A stretch of 10,005 nucleotides of DNA, taken from positions 1-10,005 of the forward strand of contig JARFPW010000202.1 in the NCBI GenBank assembly GCA_029288095.1. Direction: 5' to 3'. The notes below the pieces were generated by a model, which did no database searches, was not told the DNA's origin, and was given only the letters and a program-made list of their open reading frames with translations. Source of the stretch: Gemmatimonadota bacterium (lineage in GTDB: Bacteria; Gemmatimonadota; Gemmatimonadetes; Palauibacterales; Palauibacteraceae). A program made the position numbers and the translations under genes. The first letter of the stretch is position 1; every line of letters starts with the position of its first letter. Positions 6,817 through 10,005 of this stretch are shown here, piece after piece.

Positions 6817-7923
6817 ATGTCCAAACAACCCTTCCGCGTCCTGCACATCGACTCTGCCCGGGAGTATCGTGGCGGGCAGAATCAGGTGCGGACCCTGATG
6901 GCCGGGCTCATCCGTCGGCCGCACGTGCATCAGGCTCTGGTCGCCAACCGCGGATCGAGGCTCGCCGGGGTCGCCGCAGCGTCAGGGGTAGATGTCAGGT
7001 CGGTGCGCTGGCGAGCCGCCGCTGATCCAGCCGCTTTCCGGGGCCTCGTGCGGGCTTTTAGCGAGCCGTGGGACGTCGTGCACGCCCACGACAGCCATGC
7101 CGTACAACTGGCCCTGCTGGCCAGGGCCATGGTGGGTCGGCCCCCCGCACTCGTGGCGTCCCGCCGCGTCGATTTTCTGACCCGTCGTCCGGGTATCTGG
7201 CGCCGGGCCGAGCGAATCATTGCCGTCTCCGCCTATATCCGTGACATCCTCGTACGCCAGGGGATCGAGCGGTCTCGAATCGAGGTCGTGCGCAGTGGCA
7301 TCGATCCGTCAGACCTCGAGCCGCGGTCGACGGGCGTGCTGCGCGCCGCCGCCGGAGCCCCTCCCGGTCAGGCGCTCGTGGCTGCTGTCGGAGCCCTGGT
7401 TCCACACAAGGACCACGCCACGTTCATCCGAGCGGCCGCCATCGTAGCCGCCGAGCGCCGCGACGTACGGTTCGCCGTTTTCGGTGCCGGTCCACTGCGT
7501 GACTCGCTGGCGGCGCTCGTGTCCGAGTCGGGCCTGGAGGATCGATTCCGTCTGGCAGGCGAAGTCGCCAATGCGGTTCGCTCACTCGGCGACCTGGACG
7601 TGTTCGTGATGCCATCGAGGGAGGAAGGGCTGGGCACGGCCTGCATCGAGGCGATGTTTGCCGGTGTGCCGATCGTTGCGACGAGCGCGGGAGGGCTCAA
7701 GGAGCTGGCGGGAGACGCGTTTCCTGCGGTCGAGCCCGGTGATCCGGCGACGCTCGCGCGCGAGATCGATCGCCTGCTGGCTGATCCGGCCGCGCGCGAG
7801 AGGGCGGGCGCGCAGGCCCTGAGCCGTGCCGAGATGTTTTCGGCCGAGATGATGGTTCATGGCACTCTCGATTGCTACGCTCGCGTGGCGCGCCGCCCGG
7901 CGCCGAGAGAGCCGCATCCGTGA
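6817..7923 (+). CDS. GT4-type glycosyltransferase (GT-B fold, group 1)
   Basis: A 368-residue cytoplasmic or membrane-associated glycosyltransferase that would move a sugar from a nucleotide sugar to a glycan or lipid acceptor; neither can be named. N-terminal domain: VLHIDSAREYRGGQNQV with the Gly-rich loop (19-23) and VVHAHDSHA (88-95). C-terminal donor domain: VVRSGIDPSDL, AVGALVPHKDH with the phosphate-binding Lys198, RFAVFGAGPLRDSL, and the donor-binding EX7E stretch REEGLGTACIEAM (Glu270, Glu278). No membrane helix or signal peptide. The frame opens at 6757, but I start at ATG 6817 (MSKQPFRVLHID), where the fold begins; GGTAAG lies 9 nt upstream, a weak site. Divergent from the YheT-like gene and overlapping the next hydrolase by 4 nt. 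No other envelope-glycan genes are adjacent, so the product (for example a lipid or LPS sugar) is open. Confidence 0.92.
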   Translation: MSKQPFRVLHIDSAREYRGGQNQVRTLMAGLIRRPHVHQALVANRGSRLAGVAAASGVDVRSVRWRAAADPAAFRGLVRAFSEPWDVVHAHDSHAVQLALLARAMVGRPPALVASRRVDFLTRRPGIWRRAERIIAVSAYIRDILVRQGIERSRIEVVRSGIDPSDLEPRSTGVLRAAAGAPPGQALVAAVGALVPHKDHATFIRAAAIVAAERRDVRFAVFGAGPLRDSLAALVSESGLEDRFRLAGEVANAVRSLGDLDVFVMPSREEGLGTACIEAMFAGVPIVATSAGGLKELAGDAFPAVEPGDPATLAREIDRLLADPAARERAGAQALSRAEMFSAEMMVHGTLDCYARVARRPAPREPHP

Positions 7924-8729
7924 GCACGCTTGCCCACAGAATCGTCGGTGAGGAGAGCGGCGGCGTACTGTACGTGCTGCACGGATTCCTGGGATCCGGC
8001 AGCAACTGGTCAGCCATCGCGCGGCGACTGGTCGACCGGCGTCATGACTGGCAGGTGCTGCTCGTCGATCTGCGGCTTCACGGCGACTCACGCAGCAGGC
8101 CCGGCCCGCACGACATCGATGCGTGCGCGGATGACGTACGCCGCCTGTGGAGCCTCCCCGATCTTCGAGACCACCCGACGGTCCTGTTGGGGCATAGCTT
8201 CGGCGGGAAGGTCGCGCTCGCGGCAATGACGAGGCTGGCTCCCCCACCGGCCCAGACCTGGGTAATCGACAGCACACCAGACCCGTCATCGGGAGAGGAA
8301 AGCGGCGCGAAAGTACTGGACCTCGTGGAACAGTCGCCGGCGTTCGCGAGTCGTGACGAGGCCGTGAATTGGATCGTGGACGGCGGCTACGACGAACCGA
8401 CGGCTCGCTGGATGGCCATGAATCTGAGACGGGACGGCGAGCGATGGACGTGGCAGCTCGACGTTGCCGGGTTGCGGGAACTCGCCGCGGACTTCGCTCG
8501 GTCCGATCAGTGGTCTGCGGTCGAGTCAGCAGCAGGTGAGACGGAGGTTCACTTCGTCCGAGCTGAGCGGGACTCGATCATGACGAGTGAGGCCCGTGCG
8601 CGGGCCGAGCGCCTCGAGGCCGACGGCGCCCTGGTTAGTGTGACCGAACTACCCGGCGGGCACTGGCTGCACGTCGACAACCCGGATGGGCTCGTGCAGC
8701 TGCTGGTTGACCACCTGCCACGGGTCTGA
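7920..8729 (+). CDS. Alpha/beta hydrolase (YbfF-like esterase)
   Basis: A 269-residue predicted cytoplasmic serine hydrolase, different in family from the YheT-like one upstream. Visible: VLYVLHGFLGSGSNW with the oxyanion HG (21-22), VLLVDLRLHGDSRSR (47-60), the nucleophile elbow GHSFGGK with Ser93, an acidic candidate in VRAERDS (Glu216/Asp218) and the C-terminal GGHWLHVDNP with His248. The order and LHGF..S.SNW / DLRLHGDS pattern resemble E. coli YbfF, an acyl-CoA or short-chain ester hydrolase, but the substrate here is not known. Start: GTG at 7920-7922 sits in a GTGA overlap with the glycosyltransferase stop, indicating coupling; the frame extends upstream to a TTG at 7872, which would add 16 unconserved residues over the preceding gene. 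The stop is 10 nt from the stop of the convergent pilin-like gene, with no terminator hairpin visible. Confidence 0.9.
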   Translation: MSTLAHRIVGEESGGVLYVLHGFLGSGSNWSAIARRLVDRRHDWQVLLVDLRLHGDSRSRPGPHDIDACADDVRRLWSLPDLRDHPTVLLGHSFGGKVALAAMTRLAPPPAQTWVIDSTPDPSSGEESGAKVLDLVEQSPAFASRDEAVNWIVDGGYDEPTARWMAMNLRRDGERWTWQLDVAGLRELAADFARSDQWSAVESAAGETEVHFVRAERDSIMTSEARARAERLEADGALVSVTELPGGHWLHVDNPDGLVQLLVDHLPRV

Positions 8730-8739
8730 CCCGGCGGAG

Positions 8740-9174
8740 CTACAATTTCTCCCTCCAGGACCCACGCATCGGAGTGCGCGAGCCGTCCGGCGCAATCCGG
8801 GCGAGTTGTTCCAGAGTGCGACGGCCGACGGCGCCGCTCTCCGCCGGAGCGAATCCGCGAGACTCCACCCGCACGATGATCGATGAATCAGCCAGCATGA
8901 GGACGGGTACCGCCGACACGTAGGCTTCTCCCCAGGACGCTCGAAGCCAAAAGCCACCGGTCGGGGCACCGGTCCCCGCCAGGTGAGTCGCAAGCCCGGT
9001 GTCGGCGGCATGCAGTGCCGCCGCGGCGTACAACTGTCCGCGCGCTGCCATGCTTCCGAACCGAGCCGCCTCAAAGCCCGCGAATCCGACGATCGCCAGC
9101 AGGGTCAGCACGATGAGCGCCAGCGGGAGGACGGATCCGCGGTTCCAAAAGCCTGTCGAAACGGCTCGATTCAT
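8740..9174 (-). CDS. PilX-like type IV pilin-family minor protein
   Basis: A 144-residue protein with a short N-terminal lead ending NRG, then a hydrophobic helix (SVLPLALIVLTLLAIVGFAG, 14-33) and the AARG..LYAAAALHAADTGLATHLA region (43-66). This is the arrangement of the PilX N-terminal domain found in minor pilins, with a likely prepilin peptidase site after Gly13. It would sit in the inner membrane or pilus tip with residues 40-144 outside. The rest (FWLRASWGEAYVSAVPVL, ADSSIIVRVESRGFA) is a small beta-type region without further motifs. No other pilus gene lies in the window, so it is an orphan here. The ribosome binding site is weak; the ATG at 9174 is the only sensible start. A pseudopilin of a type II secretion system (GspK-like) is the main alternative. 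Confidence 0.68.
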   Translation of the reverse strand: MNRAVSTGFWNRGSVLPLALIVLTLLAIVGFAGFEAARFGSMAARGQLYAAAALHAADTGLATHLAGTGAPTGGFWLRASWGEAYVSAVPVLMLADSSIIVRVESRGFAPAESGAVGRRTLEQLARIAPDGSRTPMRGSWREKL

Positions 9175-9456
9175 GGTCCAGCATCCGCATCGATATCAAT
9201 GCTGCTTCAACCCGCCCTGGCCGGGCGCGTTTTCACAGGGGTCGAAGTGTTTTGCCATGCGGTCGGCAAGGATCTTCCCGGTCACTGCATACCATGCCTG
9301 CCGTTCAATGGAACGGTAACACGAATTGCGACAACGATTTAATGGGCCGCTCACTATGTCTCGCTTCGCTGGCAGCCGGCTTGCCTCATCACATGGGTGC
9401 ATACGTCCCGCTGGACCGACGACGGCCACCAGGTCGAACGAGAAGGGTGGGAGCAC
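9175..9456. other. Intergenic region between the divergent pilin-like gene and the 74-aa gene
   Basis: A 282-nt stretch. It contains a perfect inverted repeat CCGTTC-AATG-GAACGG (9301-9316), a -10-like TTTAAT (9338-9343, plus strand) without a matching -35, and a minus-strand open frame ending at 9196 whose last 38 or so codons have coding-like third positions (see findings). No tRNA, riboswitch or terminator is recognisable. Confidence 0.45.
9301..9316. promoter_or_regulatory. Inverted repeat CCGTTC-N4-GAACGG
   Basis: Perfect 6-bp arms with a 4-nt centre, located about 130 nt before the pilin-like start and 140 nt before the 74-aa gene. It lacks a T-run on either strand, so a rho-independent terminator is unlikely; a regulator binding site or RNA hairpin is possible. 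Confidence 0.35.
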
Positions 9457-9681
9457 ATGCAGTACAGCGCGACAACCGAGGCCCTGCTTCAGGCTATCAA
9501 GTGTGACGTGAAGTATCGCGTCGATGAGATCGTCGATGAAGCCGAGCGTGCGGCGATGACCCTGGAGTCCGAGCAGCAAGTCGACCAGGTCCTCGAACAA
9601 GCGCTGTTGCTGGTAGAGGAGGCTCTGGCCGAGGCGGCACATGCCATGGCACGCGAGATCCATCGCGAGCGGGCGAGTTGA
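9457..9681 (+). CDS. Small acidic helical protein of unknown function
   Basis: I do not recognise this 74-residue protein. It starts MQYSATTEALLQAIKCDV and continues as one long, mostly charged amphipathic helix (KYRVDEIVDEAERAAM, EQQVDQVLEQALLLVEEALA) with a basic end (REIHRERAS). Glu/Asp and Ala dominate; a coiled-coil or helical hairpin is likely. There is no signal peptide or membrane helix, so it is probably cytoplasmic, and one Cys is present. Third codon positions are about 73 percent G/C, as expected for real coding DNA, and GTGGGAG lies just before the ATG with short spacing. The same frame opens 20 codons earlier at 9397, but those residues are less protein-like. The opposite-strand long frame across this gene is its shadow. 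It stands alone between the divergent pilin-like gene and the right-hand leader region. Confidence 0.7.
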   Translation: MQYSATTEALLQAIKCDVKYRVDEIVDEAERAAMTLESEQQVDQVLEQALLLVEEALAEAAHAMAREIHRERAS

Positions 9682-9717
9682 CGCCACAAACGTTGCTGGA
9701 GGGGTCCGGGCAAGTTA

Positions 9718-9739
9718 TCTCGATCACGTTCGGTCGAGA
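9718..9739. repeat. Inverted repeat TCTCGA-N10-TCGAGA
   Basis: Perfect 6-bp arms (9718-9723 and 9734-9739) around a 10-nt centre, 37 nt after the stop of the 74-aa gene. There is no following T-run, so it may be a weak stem, a regulator site, or chance. Confidence 0.25.
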
Positions 9740-9800
9740 CGAAATTACCGGCACGGCCAGGTTTGTTATTCCTGACGCGAATCTCCGGACAACGGCACAT

Positions 9801-9813
9801 ATCGGTAACCGAT
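9801..9813. promoter_or_regulatory. Palindrome ATCGGT-A-ACCGAT, candidate operator
   Basis: A perfect inverted repeat with a single central base. Its last T is also the first base of the -35-like TTGCAA, so a protein bound here would touch the promoter. The regulator is unknown. Confidence 0.4.
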
Positions 9814-9842
9814 TGCAAGACAGTCGCTTATCTAATTATAGT
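9813..9842 (+). promoter_or_regulatory. Promoter candidate (TTGCAA, 18 nt, TATAGT)
   Basis: The -35 box TTGCAA (4 of 6 to consensus) and the -10 box TATAGT (5 of 6), spaced 18 nt, lie in a locally AT-rich stretch in otherwise GC-rich DNA. It points at the gene starting at 9962 and leaves a leader of roughly 110 nt. Confidence 0.45.
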
Positions 9843-9961
9843 GCGTGGCCGGAGCGGTGGCAGCCATCTTGCGCTGTCGGACGCAATCGGACCGGCTGTG
9901 CGGAACCGACCCTGGCAAGTGGAAGGGGCGGAGAACTCGACCATTCAAGGCGGTTGGTAAC

Positions 9962-10005
9962 ATGAAACAGCGTGGCAAAGCGTCGAAGTCCTCAAAAGCC
10001 AAGTC
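9962..10005 (+). CDS. Start of an unidentified protein with basic Lys/Ser-rich N-terminus (cut by window end)
   Basis: ATG at 9962 opens a frame that runs to the window end: 15 residues, MKQRGKASKSSKAKS. AGGCGG lies 9 nt upstream, a moderate ribosome binding site, and a promoter candidate sits further up. The segment is strongly positive, which could be a disordered DNA- or RNA-binding tail, but too little is visible to assign a family. Real start codon use is inferred from the ribosome binding site and upstream promoter only. Confidence 0.45.
   Translation, partial: MKQRGKASKSSKAK

Larger units (their letters stand above)
9682..9961 (+). other. Intergenic leader region upstream of the right-edge gene
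   Basis: A 280-nt non-coding-looking stretch, less GC-rich in its middle. It contains an inverted repeat (9718-9739), a 13-bp palindrome (9801-9813), a promoter candidate (9813-9842) and a roughly 110-nt untranslated leader before the ATG at 9962. I see no tRNA: a part near 9843 looks like a Ser/Leu D-arm, but there is no T-loop. Confidence 0.5.

Noticed and set aside
6758..6848. Longer starts for the YheT-like protein (6848) and the glycosyltransferase (6757)
   Set aside because: Both extensions lack conserved residues, would overlap each other by 92 nt on opposite strands, and the family N-termini begin at the inner ATGs.
8719..8733. GGGTC-T-GACCC near-palindrome at the hydrolase stop as a terminator
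   Set aside because: One-base loop cannot form a hairpin of that size and no T-run follows.
9196..9687. Full 163-codon minus-strand frame overlapping the 74-aa gene
   Set aside because: Most of it (above 9354) is antisense to the better supported plus-strand gene and has an atypical, Cys/His/Arg-rich composition; only its last part is worth noting.
9843..9925. tRNA-like stretch resembling a Ser/Leu D-arm
   Set aside because: No T-loop sequence (GTTCGA type) and no acceptor stem pairing can be found.
9678..9965. 95-codon plus-strand frame from a TTG start in the right-hand leader region
   Set aside because: TTG start overlapping the previous stop, no ribosome binding site, second half not protein-like, and it covers the promoter candidate.

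Overview
This is a high-GC, gene-dense bacterial chromosomal window with many GTG starts, short intergenic gaps and stop/start overlaps. The EF-G C-terminus and the mix of secreted peptidase, PQQ-type sugar dehydrogenase, LemA/DUF2207 pair and type IV pilin-like protein suggest a free-living Gram-negative-type lineage. Gemmatimonadota or a similar high-GC group is my best guess from composition and gene content alone; no 16S or other decisive marker is present. All genes look like normal housekeeping or accessory genes, and I see no phage, IS element, CRISPR array, tRNA or rRNA.

Layout. (1) 1-210, plus strand: the last 69 codons of an elongation factor G. (2) 375 to about 6758, minus strand: a long co-directional run, in transcription order YheT-like alpha/beta hydrolase, PQQ-dependent sugar dehydrogenase lipoprotein, LemA, DUF2207 membrane protein, thiol peroxiredoxin, secreted M28 peptidase with PDZ domain, and the start of a GAF-domain gene. 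Gaps are -14, -4, 47, 2, 72 and 4 nt, so this is probably one or a few overlapping transcription units, with possible internal promoters before lemA and before the peroxiredoxin. (3) 6817-8729, plus strand and divergent from the YheT gene: a GT4-type glycosyltransferase and an alpha/beta hydrolase sharing a GTGA overlap. (4) 8740-9174, minus strand: a PilX-like pilin-family protein, convergent with the hydrolase with only 10 nt between stops. (5) 9457-9681, plus strand: an unrecognised 74-residue acidic helical protein. (6) A 280-nt leader region with a good promoter candidate and an abutting palindrome, followed by the first 15 codons of a lysine/serine-rich protein cut by the window end.

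How the genes may work together. Most of the minus-strand run acts at the cell envelope (LemA, DUF2207, lipoprotein dehydrogenase, secreted peptidase), but the members are not a recognised pathway; only LemA-DUF2207 is a known recurrent pair. The most notable oddity is at the left edge: a clear GAF-domain gene start (GTG with a strong ribosome binding site) reads directly into the antisense strand of the EF-G 3' end, so either the GAF gene is broken or joined there, or the assembly is chimeric. The second place worth attention is the right-hand 9.1-10.0 kb part, which holds several short palindromes near two uncharacterised small or partial genes.
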